This document shows positions 10,505 through 19,435 of a stretch of DNA of 32,274 nucleotides, in pieces. The DNA comes from Candidatus Thalassarchaeaceae archaeon. Its GTDB lineage: Archaea > Thermoplasmatota > Poseidoniia > Poseidoniales > Thalassarchaeaceae. Positions within the stretch are counted from its first letter, which is position 1. Each line of letters starts with the position of its first letter. A program made the translations under genes and the position numbers. The stretch is taken from contig JAPYUB010000009.1 in NCBI GenBank assembly GCA_029942125.1, positions 1 through 32,274 on the forward strand, read 5' to 3'. Under the pieces are notes generated by a model, which worked only from the letters and a program-made list of their open reading frames with translations, did no database searches and was not told the DNA's origin.

Positions 10505-13500
10505 TCAATCGAAGAAGTCTTCGATATCGTCAGCGAACTCATCACTATCGGCTAATCGTTGAGCGCGAGCGCGCTTTCGCTTGGCCTTGGTTTTCTGTTC
10601 CTTGTATTTGTTGACGAGCATTGGAATGAGAAGGAGGTTCAGCACCATCAAGGCCGTGCATACGACGGCAGCTTGCTGGAAGCGACCAGCGTTGATGTCA
10701 TCCAACAATCGACCATACCAAGGTGATGGGCCTACACCTGGAAGAGAAGGGGGTTCTGGTTCAGCGGGTGGAGGTGGAGCAAGGTGGTAATCCCAGAACA
10801 TATCTTCGACTTCGATTCCAACCGCATTGTCTTCACGGACTAGGTAGTCGCTGTTTTCAACCTGATCAAAGGGGATGAGGACATAATAGTAGAATTGTTC
10901 AACCTTAACCGATTCCCTCAAGCCACTTTCAGTTTCATTGAACCAAACCTCTTCCCCTGGTTCGCCCTGTAATCCAACTAGCAGCGGTTCCATGTAAGTT
11001 ACACTGTCCACGACGACTTGAGTGCGATACAGATTCCAAGTAACTGGGCCTTCTTCGTCAACTTCGGGCCATGTCCAACCCACATGTATCGTATGTGCCT
11101 TTGTGCCATTGTTGAATGTCACGGAAGCACGCATTTCTTCAACGACGGTTTCAGGATTTGAATTGTCAACACACACTTCGTCTACATCCATACGCTCGGT
11201 CGTTGGGTTCCAAACGGCATTTGTGACATTGCCAAACAGCCAATCGGGCAAACCTCCACGAGTGTGGGACACGACAAGGTACGACAAGCACGTCCCTTGA
11301 TCCCAGAAATTGGGATCCTGCCAAGATGTTGTGTCCCTTGTGACATCTAGAATCCCATACCCAGCCGTGGCTGTATTGAACTGTGTTTCAGAAGCAAATG
11401 GATAACTGAAACGGAAAGTGTCTTTTCGGTAAATTCTCCATCCACCAAAATATGGATTCTCAGTGTCACCTTCGTTTTCCCAGGTAATCTGAACTTGTCC
11501 ATCCTTCTGTAGAACGATGGTTAGATTATTTGGATTGACATGGACCGGGTCGAGTTGTCCAATCAGCATGAACGTTCCACCATTATCATCAGCCGTAGTC
11601 ATCAGTAGGGAACCATTGCCAACGACGACGTATGAATCCCCACCTACCAACTCTTCTGTCATTGTACTATTCCAATCGGATAAACGCAACAACTCAACGG
11701 TTGTCCGGTCGATTGAAGGCGGTAGGAAACTATCCAAATTCAGCCATGCTTCGATACTATCAACCTCGATTTCAACACCGTACGGTGAATCCATAGAGAG
11801 GTTGAACAGCACCAAGGGTTCCTTGCCCTTGTTGAACGCTGCTGGATAGAATACACCAGGGGGAGGAAGTTGAGGTTGATCAAAGATGAGTTGCATCGAG
11901 TAGGTGGAGATAGAAACTCCCCCCGTTAGGTATGGCAGCGATTGAAGTTCAACTCGGTTCAGGATTCGTATGGGTTGTGTGGTGATTTCAAGATTACCAG
12001 CTTCATCAGTAACGTAGAGCGTTAGAATCCATTCGCCCATTGGCATTGTGATGTTGGTGACTTGGCCGTAACCAAGAATCTCCAAGAAATTCATTCTCCA
12101 TGTATAATTCAAAGGCATTGGTGCCTGAGGATCAACACCCGCGACGGCGAGAATGTTCTGGCCAGTTTCATACACTTGGAAGGTGGTTGGATTCGCAATG
12201 GTTGGATTTATGGCACCAAAATCAATGATGATGGCTTGCTCAAACCAGTTGTCACTTGGCAATGAATCAATGTGACCATCGGTTGTGACAATCGAAGCGT
12301 TCAGTGTGTAAACACCGGTTGTTGAGAAATCGAAATCACAACTAATCTCTTCCCCAGGTGTTAGGGTTAGATTGCAATAAAATGGACCTGCTGCAAAATC
12401 AAGAGTCTGGAGATCATACAGATTAACTTCAACCTGTGCATCCGCAGTCACCCAACCAATATTTCCAGATACCACTCGAATGGATTGCTCACCGTATGGG
12501 AATCGAACCAAATATTCTCCGTTCTGTAGTACGTATGAGGTCGTGCCTCGTGCAGGAACCACTTCTCGAATCCACAAATCTGTCGTGTCATTGACTGTGA
12601 TATCAAAGACGGTCATATCATTGTAATCATTCGGATCGTAGTCAATTTCTAGGAATGTCCCGTTTATGTGAGCTCTGACTTCAAAATCACCCGGGAATGG
12701 AGCAACAATGTCAGGAAGGGGGATGGTGGCCGAAGCGAAGGTTCCGCTGTAACCTCCTACTTCGTGGGATGCATCAGCGACTTCAATTTCAGGGACCTTC
12801 AATAGAACTGTAAAACAGAGGGTGCCATTTTCAAGATCCGTGTTGTATTGTGCGCTCTGGAGTGTGCCATCACCTGTGAAACCCCAATTCTCCGTGTAGA
12901 CTTCGCTACCATTCCACGTGACAATGATTTCCACATTATGTTCGAAACCAAACTCCGATCCAGCGACGGCGATATTTCCTAGAAGTTTCGTTGATGTATT
13001 AGTGAGCCCGACTTGAATGTCGTAGGGAGAAAAATAGGAGGTAGAGGTCGCGTCGTAATGGGTCGCAGTGTGAATAATACCAGTTCCACCCATTCCATCT
13101 CCACCAGTGAAATTCATATCCCAATCTACACAATCCTGTGACTCAGCTACCACTGGATTGACCAGATGCATGGACCAACCGGTTGAGAAGTTCTGTGATT
13201 CAGGCCAAGAACGACTTCTGACGTCGAGATTGGCAGGGATTGGTTGGTTGCTATTGTAAACCTCAGAGGTATCTACATCATGCCCATTCACAATCAGATC
13301 GACCAGATTATCTTCGATGACAATAGTGTATCGCAAATGATCATTGCTAGGATTATTGTCTTCCACACTGAAGTGGAACATGACGGTGAAAGTTCCAGCG
13401 AACGTCGAAATATCCCCTGAATCAATGAACCACAAGAACGAGTAGAATGTGACAACTGCTGAATCACCGTCTGCGCCTGAACGATTCAGACTGGGGGCCT

Positions 13501-13834
13501 GGGTAGAGGCTTCTTTGAGAACCTGTGAGGCTGGGCAAGCGGCCAAATGGGTGTAATCGCCACCACATATCTCAAGATTGATGTTTCGAGCATTTGCATT
13601 GAGGTTGTATTGATTCTCAACCATTACTTGGGGGGTCCAATCAAGAACATCAGAATCGTCAAAATGAATGTTCGGCGTCGGTTCAATCGCCGCAACGATG
13701 GCGACATCGTCATTGCCGAAACTGGCCTGAACAGGAGTTGCGAATGCAGCGAAGGAACTCAAAATCATGAGTAAAACAAGAGCGCTAGCGTGGTGTCGGT
13801 TCCGCGCCCTATGGGCGCGCTGGACTGAACCCAT
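10505..13834 (-). CDS. Large secreted surface protein with C-terminal TM anchor
   Basis: Signal peptide-like RARNRHHASALVLLMILSSFAAFATPVQA. Long beta-rich, N-x-S/T-rich ectodomain. Pro-rich linker, then AAVVCTALMVLNLLLIPMLV TM and a basic/acidic tail. The ORF track starts at a GTG (13849); the ATG at 13834 is preferred from TATA spacing. Confidence 0.75.
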   Translation of the reverse strand: MGSVQRAHRARNRHHASALVLLMILSSFAAFATPVQASFGNDDVAIVAAIEPTPNIHFDDSDVLDWTPQVMVENQYNLNANARNINLEICGGDYTHLAACPASQVLKEASTQAPSLNRSGADGDSAVVTFYSFLWFIDSGDISTFAGTFTVMFHFSVEDNNPSNDHLRYTIVIEDNLVDLIVNGHDVDTSEVYNSNQPIPANLDVRSRSWPESQNFSTGWSMHLVNPVVAESQDCVDWDMNFTGGDGMGGTGIIHTATHYDATSTSYFSPYDIQVGLTNTSTKLLGNIAVAGSEFGFEHNVEIIVTWNGSEVYTENWGFTGDGTLQSAQYNTDLENGTLCFTVLLKVPEIEVADASHEVGGYSGTFASATIPLPDIVAPFPGDFEVRAHINGTFLEIDYDPNDYNDMTVFDITVNDTTDLWIREVVPARGTTSYVLQNGEYLVRFPYGEQSIRVVSGNIGWVTADAQVEVNLYDLQTLDFAAGPFYCNLTLTPGEEISCDFDFSTTGVYTLNASIVTTDGHIDSLPSDNWFEQAIIIDFGAINPTIANPTTFQVYETGQNILAVAGVDPQAPMPLNYTWRMNFLEILGYGQVTNITMPMGEWILTLYVTDEAGNLEITTQPIRILNRVELQSLPYLTGGVSISTYSMQLIFDQPQLPPPGVFYPAAFNKGKEPLVLFNLSMDSPYGVEIEVDSIEAWLNLDSFLPPSIDRTTVELLRLSDWNSTMTEELVGGDSYVVVGNGSLLMTTADDNGGTFMLIGQLDPVHVNPNNLTIVLQKDGQVQITWENEGDTENPYFGGWRIYRKDTFRFSYPFASETQFNTATAGYGILDVTRDTTSWQDPNFWDQGTCLSYLVVSHTRGGLPDWLFGNVTNAVWNPTTERMDVDEVCVDNSNPETVVEEMRASVTFNNGTKAHTIHVGWTWPEVDEEGPVTWNLYRTQVVVDSVTYMEPLLVGLQGEPGEEVWFNETESGLRESVKVEQFYYYVLIPFDQVENSDYLVREDNAVGIEVEDMFWDYHLAPPPPAEPEPPSLPGVGPSPWYGRLLDDINAGRFQQAAVVCTALMVLNLLLIPMLVNKYKEQKTKAKRKRARAQRLADSDEFADDIEDFFD

Positions 13835-13860
13835 CGGACCCACGACCACAAACGGCCCGT

Positions 13861-13866
13861 TTATAC
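13861..13866 (-). promoter_or_regulatory. TATA-box-like element (TATAAA on the minus strand)
   Basis: The minus strand reads GGGGTATAAACGGGCC, centred about 29 nt upstream of the ATG at 13834. Confidence 0.45.
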
Positions 13867-13956
13867 CCCTCGGCGAACCGACACACGGAGAAAAGGATTG
13901 TAGCAGGCATCAATACGGGCCACAGGGTTGATGGATGCGACCTTCATGGGGGTTTG

Positions 13957-15033
13957 ATGATGCGGGGCGAGGACTCGGTCGCCAACGCACGAAAAGTGCG
14001 TGATGAGAGGGGGGTGACCGCTGTGGTTGAGTTTCTCTCAGCATTCGTCCTTTTTTTGGTCATTGTTAGCGCATTTCTTGCTTTGAGTCAATTGAAACTA
14101 GGGAGTAATGTAGCGGAGGTGGATAGACTTGATCAGATGGCTATTGACGGACTTGAAAGGCTCACTGATTCCAAGGGACACGTCGTCCTCAGAAATGCGG
14201 GTATCCGAGATATCACAAATGCGAGCGATGATTGGCATTTACACAACGCTAGTACTTTGCTAACAGCAGATTTACTACCCGCGATTGGAGATGGTGCTGG
14301 ACACCTAGACATGGACCGAATTGTAGCGTTAGGAAATGTCACCGAAGATCGTCTCATTCACGGCCTTGGAATTGACGAAGGATTGAGCCTCAATCTGACA
14401 ATCATCGTGGTCCAGAGCAGTGATGAATCGCAGATTGATGAAATCATCTTTTCCGATGGATCTTCGCGCTCAAGCGCAACCCGTGGTGCTACCGCCAGTC
14501 GAATCATGCATCTCGATGATAATGTGGTGCGGGTAACTATGGAAGTACACAATGCCGGACGCGAACCTTCAGGGCTGCGAATCACTGAATTCATGGCCGA
14601 CCCATTGAATGGACCACCTGAATGGATTGAACTAGAAAATCCGGATGGATTTGCCATGAATCTATCCGGTTGGAGTCTTGCACGACCGGGGGCCTTTGAA
14701 TTGATTCAAGATGGAGCATTGGCTGCAGGGGGGCGATTGATTTGCACCGGTAATGCTGTCACACAGTACAATCCAACCAATGCCACAATGATTGATATGG
14801 CCGCATCGGGTGTTCTAGGAACAGGAACAATCGATGCATTAGCAGCAGAGGGGGATACCATCACTCTTGGTTGGACGCGTGCGGGAACAGTACTCACATA
14901 TGACGTAATTATTGTGACTTGGGACGGGACTTGGGATATCCAAGCCAATCATTCGATGACATACAATTTGGGTGGCTCACCAAGCAGTTCAACGAATTGG
15001 ACGGGAGTAGATGGCGGCACGCCCGGTTGGTGA
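13957..15033 (+). CDS. Type IV pilin-like (class III signal peptide) protein with C-terminal lamin-tail-like (LTD) domain
   Basis: N-terminus ...KVRDERG|VTAVVEFLSAFVLFLVIVSAFLALSQL: charged leader, Gly, then hydrophobic helix with a Glu near +6. C-terminal ITEFMADPLNGPPEWIELENPDGFAMNLSGWSLARPG...GDTITLGW resembles LTD. The ORF track starts at TTG 13954; ATG is at 13957/13960. Confidence 0.7.
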   Translation: MMRGEDSVANARKVRDERGVTAVVEFLSAFVLFLVIVSAFLALSQLKLGSNVAEVDRLDQMAIDGLERLTDSKGHVVLRNAGIRDITNASDDWHLHNASTLLTADLLPAIGDGAGHLDMDRIVALGNVTEDRLIHGLGIDEGLSLNLTIIVVQSSDESQIDEIIFSDGSSRSSATRGATASRIMHLDDNVVRVTMEVHNAGREPSGLRITEFMADPLNGPPEWIELENPDGFAMNLSGWSLARPGAFELIQDGALAAGGRLICTGNAVTQYNPTNATMIDMAASGVLGTGTIDALAAEGDTITLGWTRAGTVLTYDVIIVTWDGTWDIQANHSMTYNLGGSPSSSTNWTGVDGGTPGW

Positions 15034-15113
15034 AGAATCATCATAATCGGGTCGTTTAGGAATTGTTCAGTCAATCGGCTTATCTACGGCCTGCGGAATC
15101 GGGCACTGTTACC

Positions 15114-15875
15114 ATGATGCCAACCCCCCAGTACGAGCGTGACAGATGTGTCACTGGGATTGCTGGGTTGGATGAAATTCTACGTGGTGGGATCCCCTAC
15201 GGTTCAACTGTTCTGGTGGCAGGAACCTGTGGCTCTGGAAAGACAACAATGTGCATGGAATTCTTGGTGAATGGTGCGGAGAATGGTGAGGCATGTGCTC
15301 ATTTTTCAGCCACAGAACCCTCAGTGAAGCTTCTGGAGAATGTTCGGCAATTCGATTTCTTTGACATGCGTTTGGTTGATCGAGGATTAATCAACGTCTT
15401 TGATATGGACGTTCTGTTCTCATGGTTAGGAATGACAAAATCAACCTTCGAACTGTCTGATATCGATGCCATGGTGAAATCGATTACGGACATTGTCAAT
15501 ACAATCGGCGTCACCCGTCTGGTGATTGATTCAGTGACCACATTGTGCTACAAGATTCCCAGTGAGCAACTCATCCGCGATTTCTTGTTCAAACTCGGAA
15601 AGGCCCTTTCGACCCTCGGCTGCACCGCACTACTGGTGTCTGAAATTACATCCTCTGGTGCGAAAGCCTACTGGTCATCATTTGGTGTAGAAGAAGCGAT
15701 TCTCGATGGCATCATCGTTCTTGGTGATGTCGAACGGATGGGACACCTGCTAAGATTCATTCAGGTAGTCAAGATGCGTGGTGCATCACACGCTCGCGCG
15801 AAGTACGCGCTTGAATTAACTCCGAAAGGCGTGATGCTCACACCGATGTTGAAGTGGGGTGCTGTGAATGATTGA
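15114..15875 (+). CDS. KaiC/FlaH-like RecA-superfamily ATPase (intact Walker A)
   Basis: TGIAGLDEILRGGIPYGSTVLVAGTCGSGKTTMCMEFL (Walker A GTCGSGKT) and VTRLVIDSVTTL (Walker B). The ORF track starts at TTG 15063; ATG 15114 is more plausible. Confidence 0.88.
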   Translation: MMPTPQYERDRCVTGIAGLDEILRGGIPYGSTVLVAGTCGSGKTTMCMEFLVNGAENGEACAHFSATEPSVKLLENVRQFDFFDMRLVDRGLINVFDMDVLFSWLGMTKSTFELSDIDAMVKSITDIVNTIGVTRLVIDSVTTLCYKIPSEQLIRDFLFKLGKALSTLGCTALLVSEITSSGAKAYWSSFGVEEAILDGIIVLGDVERMGHLLRFIQVVKMRGASHARAKYALELTPKGVMLTPMLKWGAVND

Positions 15876-16455
15876 GTTGGATGCAGGAGTGGCTCAACAA
15901 TTAGCTGAAGAGGTCACGCCTTCTTCGGCGATTCAAGTTCGCGTCGGGACAAGCAATTCGGAACTCATCATCGCCTCAATTCTGCAACCTTTGATTCAAG
16001 GTTTTGAGATGAGAGGTGTGTACATCTGTGCATCACGAAGTGCAACTGAAATCATTCAATCGTTAGAACAAATTGGGGTGGATCCAAGTGGGATACAGTT
16101 CATTGACACTGTGTCGAGTGGTTTCATCGGAGGTACCAAGGTTCCATATTCCAACGTGCGCTTCGTTGATAGCCCCATAATGCTGGAGTCTATCATGCTA
16201 CAGACCTTGTATCACTTGGGGGAATATACCGAGACTGGTAATTTTGTGATAATTGATTCTGTCAATGCGCTTTCAATTTACAACGAGAAAAGAATGCTCG
16301 CTGAGTATCTACACACATTCATCAACACATTCCGCGCACGCGAGGTGTTGACAATCATCATCAACGTTCCAGACCAGACGCCACCAGGAGTATTGGCCAA
16401 TCTGGATTTGTACTGTACCGACCTAATTGACCGAGGGCAGGTTGTCATTCATTGA
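15868..16455 (+). CDS. KaiC/RecA-like protein, degenerate (no Walker A)
   Basis: Overlaps the upstream gene by 8 nt. Walker B-like NFVIIDSVNALSIYN is retained. The P-loop position reads VGTSNSELIIASIL. Confidence 0.65.
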   Translation: MIELDAGVAQQLAEEVTPSSAIQVRVGTSNSELIIASILQPLIQGFEMRGVYICASRSATEIIQSLEQIGVDPSGIQFIDTVSSGFIGGTKVPYSNVRFVDSPIMLESIMLQTLYHLGEYTETGNFVIIDSVNALSIYNEKRMLAEYLHTFINTFRAREVLTIIINVPDQTPPGVLANLDLYCTDLIDRGQVVIH

Positions 16456-16465
16456 GGTGTAGAAA

Positions 16466-17287
16466 ATGGCAACATCAATTCGATTCGACGGTGATGACGA
16501 GGAGTTCTATGGCGACATGTGCAGCATCGGCTCAGCAAAATTCGATGCGATTCTGACCGGCAATGTACTCAATGAGGGGAGCATTCCTCGCGGGTTCACG
16601 ATGCTGGCCATCGGCAACCAAGGTGCAGGTATGGATCTGTTTGCCAAACAATTCGCATCCGTCGCTGAAGATCCTGAGAACACCCTGCTCATCTCCACCG
16701 CAGAAAGCCAAACTGAGATTCTCTCACTGTACCGGCGTTACAATTGGCCCACCGACATCAAGGTCAGAACCATGGGTGAGGAGTATAACCGCAATGTTCT
16801 GGAACGCGACCTACGCGCTAGCAGATTTCGACTTGAAGGGTTTTCGATGGAAGATATTCAGCGTCTCGCCCAGACACGATTCGTGGAGAATGAAATCCAC
16901 GATTATCTGACTGATTTGACCACTCAGTTGACATCGCTTCCAGCATATTTCAGAGCGGCTGTCGACAATCTCGATTTCTTCTTCACTCGAAATGAACCGG
17001 CACGTGTGATTTCGATGTTGCGCATGATTCAAGCGCATACACAATTGCATAGAGGCATTCTTCTGCTCAATGTCTCAAGTGATATGGTCGACAAAGCTGT
17101 TGAGCGTGAATTGTACGCAATGTGTGATATTGTGATGGAGTTTGAGGTCGGCATGCTTGGAACAGATTTCGAGACTCGCATGGTCATCCGCAAGTTCCGT
17201 AACGGACCTGAGAACCTCAAAGCGATTTCATTCCGAGTCACCAAGGACGAGGCTATCACTCCAGAGACAGTGGACCGTATCGCTTGA
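16466..17287 (+). CDS. KaiC/FlaH-like protein with degenerate Walker A
   Basis: KFDAILTGNVLNEGSIPRGFTMLAIGNQGAGMDLFAKQFA parallels the KaiC 'GLDxxLgGGiPxGs...GxxGxGKT' layout, but GKT is replaced by GMD. Confidence 0.7.
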   Translation: MATSIRFDGDDEEFYGDMCSIGSAKFDAILTGNVLNEGSIPRGFTMLAIGNQGAGMDLFAKQFASVAEDPENTLLISTAESQTEILSLYRRYNWPTDIKVRTMGEEYNRNVLERDLRASRFRLEGFSMEDIQRLAQTRFVENEIHDYLTDLTTQLTSLPAYFRAAVDNLDFFFTRNEPARVISMLRMIQAHTQLHRGILLLNVSSDMVDKAVERELYAMCDIVMEFEVGMLGTDFETRMVIRKFRNGPENLKAISFRVTKDEAITPETVDRIA

Positions 17288-17292
17288 TTGTC

Positions 17293-18303
17293 TCAGAATA
17301 AGCCGAATATCCAAACGATTGGATCTCCTAGTAGGACTAATGGAAGGATTGCTGGGAATACGAACAGCAGGAACGGGTGCTTGGCGGTTACCCAGGCTTT
17401 CTCCAATCCTTCCGCAGCCAATTCCTCCAGCACTGCCTCAACATCTGTTTCGGCGCGACTGCCGCGAACGGGGCGCATCCGTCTAGTGATGCCCCGAGTG
17501 CCATCGGGTTTGTCGATGATTTCCTCCAGCAACCAAACATGCTTGTTGGGTATTTCTGACAATGTCATGCGTGAAGCGTGCCAAGACATGGAGAGTGGCA
17601 TCAAATCACCTGCGCTACTATTTCGAACAATCATCACAAATGGAAGAACAAGGAAGGCGAGTCCAGCCCAGATGAGAAGTGAAATGGATGGAGGCATGGA
17701 AGTCGAGAACGTCTCGCTGGAAGTATTCAGTGGAAATTCCGCACCATTCCATGAAGGCAACAAAAGTGTGGCCAGCATCATCGCTTTGGCATCTGCACCG
17801 CCGTGCAGCATCCTGAATCTCCACGCCATTTCAAAAAATACCAGGACAATCCCCATGATGACCATTTGGCCCCAGAGCAATGCCGATTCAGTGGTGGATG
17901 CGGAGGTGTCCATGTACACATTTGCATCGAAATAGTCCAGCAATGTAGGCGCGTATTCCATAGCACCCATGACCAAACCAACACCACTGGCAATATACCA
18001 GACTGTCACAAGGATGTCGACAATTGAACCTTGCATGATATCATCAAGGGATGGTCGTCCAATCAATGCAGTCGAAGCGAAGGCGACCGCGGCGGAGGCT
18101 GTCAACCAAATCATCCAACTGGCTTCAAGGATGAGCAGTTCAAGACACAACAGGAACAAAGCAGGTTTGGCCCAAGCCCACCACCACTCGTTTGAAACCC
18201 TGCGAGTTTTGTGATCCAGCCATGCAGCGCCACCAAAACACAAGATGAGAACGCCGACACGAACCCACTGGATTAGTTCCAATTCGAAGTTGCCATCAGC
18301 CAT
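17293..18303 (-). CDS. A24-type (GxGD) prepilin/preflagellin peptidase-like membrane protein
   Basis: WLDHKTRRVSNEWWW (first catalytic Asp region) and GGADAKAMM (GxGD-like), with multiple TM helices. The ORF track start at 18438 would overlap the divergent UPF0147 gene; the internal ATG at 18303 is preferred. Confidence 0.75.
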   Translation of the reverse strand: MADGNFELELIQWVRVGVLILCFGGAAWLDHKTRRVSNEWWWAWAKPALFLLCLELLILEASWMIWLTASAAVAFASTALIGRPSLDDIMQGSIVDILVTVWYIASGVGLVMGAMEYAPTLLDYFDANVYMDTSASTTESALLWGQMVIMGIVLVFFEMAWRFRMLHGGADAKAMMLATLLLPSWNGAEFPLNTSSETFSTSMPPSISLLIWAGLAFLVLPFVMIVRNSSAGDLMPLSMSWHASRMTLSEIPNKHVWLLEEIIDKPDGTRGITRRMRPVRGSRAETDVEAVLEELAAEGLEKAWVTAKHPFLLFVFPAILPLVLLGDPIVWIFGLF

Positions 18304-18384
18304 GCGATTCAACACTTGCACTGGAAAGCGCCTTAAAGCAGCCTCGGCCCCCCGAAGCCGTGAGTTCACGTTCGGAGGAGTTCC

Positions 18385-18660
18385 ATGACAAGCGATATCG
18401 AGAATCGAATGCAACAAATCGCGGGCGTTATTACACAATTAGATGATCCAAAAGTGCCCCGCAACATCCGCAAGGGCGCAAAAGATGCGGTCGAAAAGTG
18501 GTTACTCAACAAGAATAAGGAACTCGATATCAGAATTGCGATTACGCAAGCCAAATTGGAAGAACTCTACGAAGATCCAAACATTCCAATGGAATTTGGA
18601 ACATTGATTTTGCAGATTAATACTGCGCTTGAGCAGATGCTTACTGATCTGCATTCCTGA
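18385..18660 (+). CDS. UPF0147 family protein
   Basis: 91 aa; ITQLDDPKVPRNIRKGAKDAVEKWL...LYEDPNIPMEFGTLIL matches the archaeal UPF0147 pattern. GGAGGAG ribosome-binding site upstream of the ATG. Confidence 0.8.
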   Translation: MTSDIENRMQQIAGVITQLDDPKVPRNIRKGAKDAVEKWLLNKNKELDIRIAITQAKLEELYEDPNIPMEFGTLILQINTALEQMLTDLHS

Positions 18661-19417
18661 TGGTCCACGGCATCCCCGTATTGGCCAACCCAAGTCCTTC
18701 TCCTTGAGCAGTGAGCCCAATCAGACCAACCTCAATGGAAGGGTCGAACAAAGAGAGTCCATACTCAAGTCGTTCCCGTAGAGTTCCGTTTTGAACGGCA
18801 ATTCTATGACACAACATCTTGATTGTGATTTCTTCGCCGATTCCGGTCGCTGCAAGTGCGATATGTTCGTCAATCCACAAACCAGGCCCCCACAATGGAG
18901 TATCTCCGACTCTTCCTCGGGGTCTTCCCGAACAACCCCCGGTGGATGAGGCAACAGCCATCAGACCATTGGAATCGATGGCCACACTGCCCACTGTATC
19001 ATTGGCCGAGGGAGAATCACTGCCGATAACTGTGGCCTTAGGATAACCGCGTTCATCAGCCCAATCACGAGCCCCTTGACCAACGAGAATGTGGATCTGC
19101 TCATCGAGTAATCCTGCGGCAACATGTATCGGATTGGGGGTGTCTTCAATGGCCATGATGGCTCCAAGGCGGCCATCCGAAGTCGCGACAGCTGCGTCCA
19201 ATTGAATCGAGCCGTCCGCCCTCTTGCGTCCACCCGTTCCAGCATTCAATACAGGGTCATCCTCCATGATTTCTACAGCAGCAAGAACGGCATCGAGTGC
19301 CGAGCCTCCAGCTGATAGAATGTCCCAACCCGCATCAGCTGCAATGTCCACACCGGGCTGATCTTTGGCAGTATGCCCTGCGCCACCATGGCAGACAATC
19401 ATCGGCTTGGACATCAA
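18641..19417 (-). CDS. Isoaspartyl peptidase / L-asparaginase-like (T2 family Ntn hydrolase)
   Basis: VCHGGAGHT, LNAGTGGRKRADGSIQLDAAV, NDTVGSVAIDSNGLMAVASSTGG (nucleophile Thr), RPRGRVGDTPLWGPG. Confidence 0.88.
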   Translation of the reverse strand: MMSKPMIVCHGGAGHTAKDQPGVDIAADAGWDILSAGGSALDAVLAAVEIMEDDPVLNAGTGGRKRADGSIQLDAAVATSDGRLGAIMAIEDTPNPIHVAAGLLDEQIHILVGQGARDWADERGYPKATVIGSDSPSANDTVGSVAIDSNGLMAVASSTGGCSGRPRGRVGDTPLWGPGLWIDEHIALAATGIGEEITIKMLCHRIAVQNGTLRERLEYGLSLFDPSIEVGLIGLTAQGEGLGLANTGMPWTIRNADQ

Positions 19418-19435
19418 ATCCTCACCGGTACTAGT

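Noticed and set aside
17288-17935. 215-aa plus-strand ORF opposite the prepilin peptidase
   Set aside because: Fully antisense to a multi-TM protein with catalytic motifs; low-complexity Ser/Asn-rich translation with no domain signature. Treated as shadow ORF.
18304-18438. Extended N-terminus of the prepilin peptidase ORF (MCNNARDLLH...)
   Set aside because: It would overlap the divergent UPF0147 start and has no hydrophobic or family signal; internal ATG 18303 preferred.
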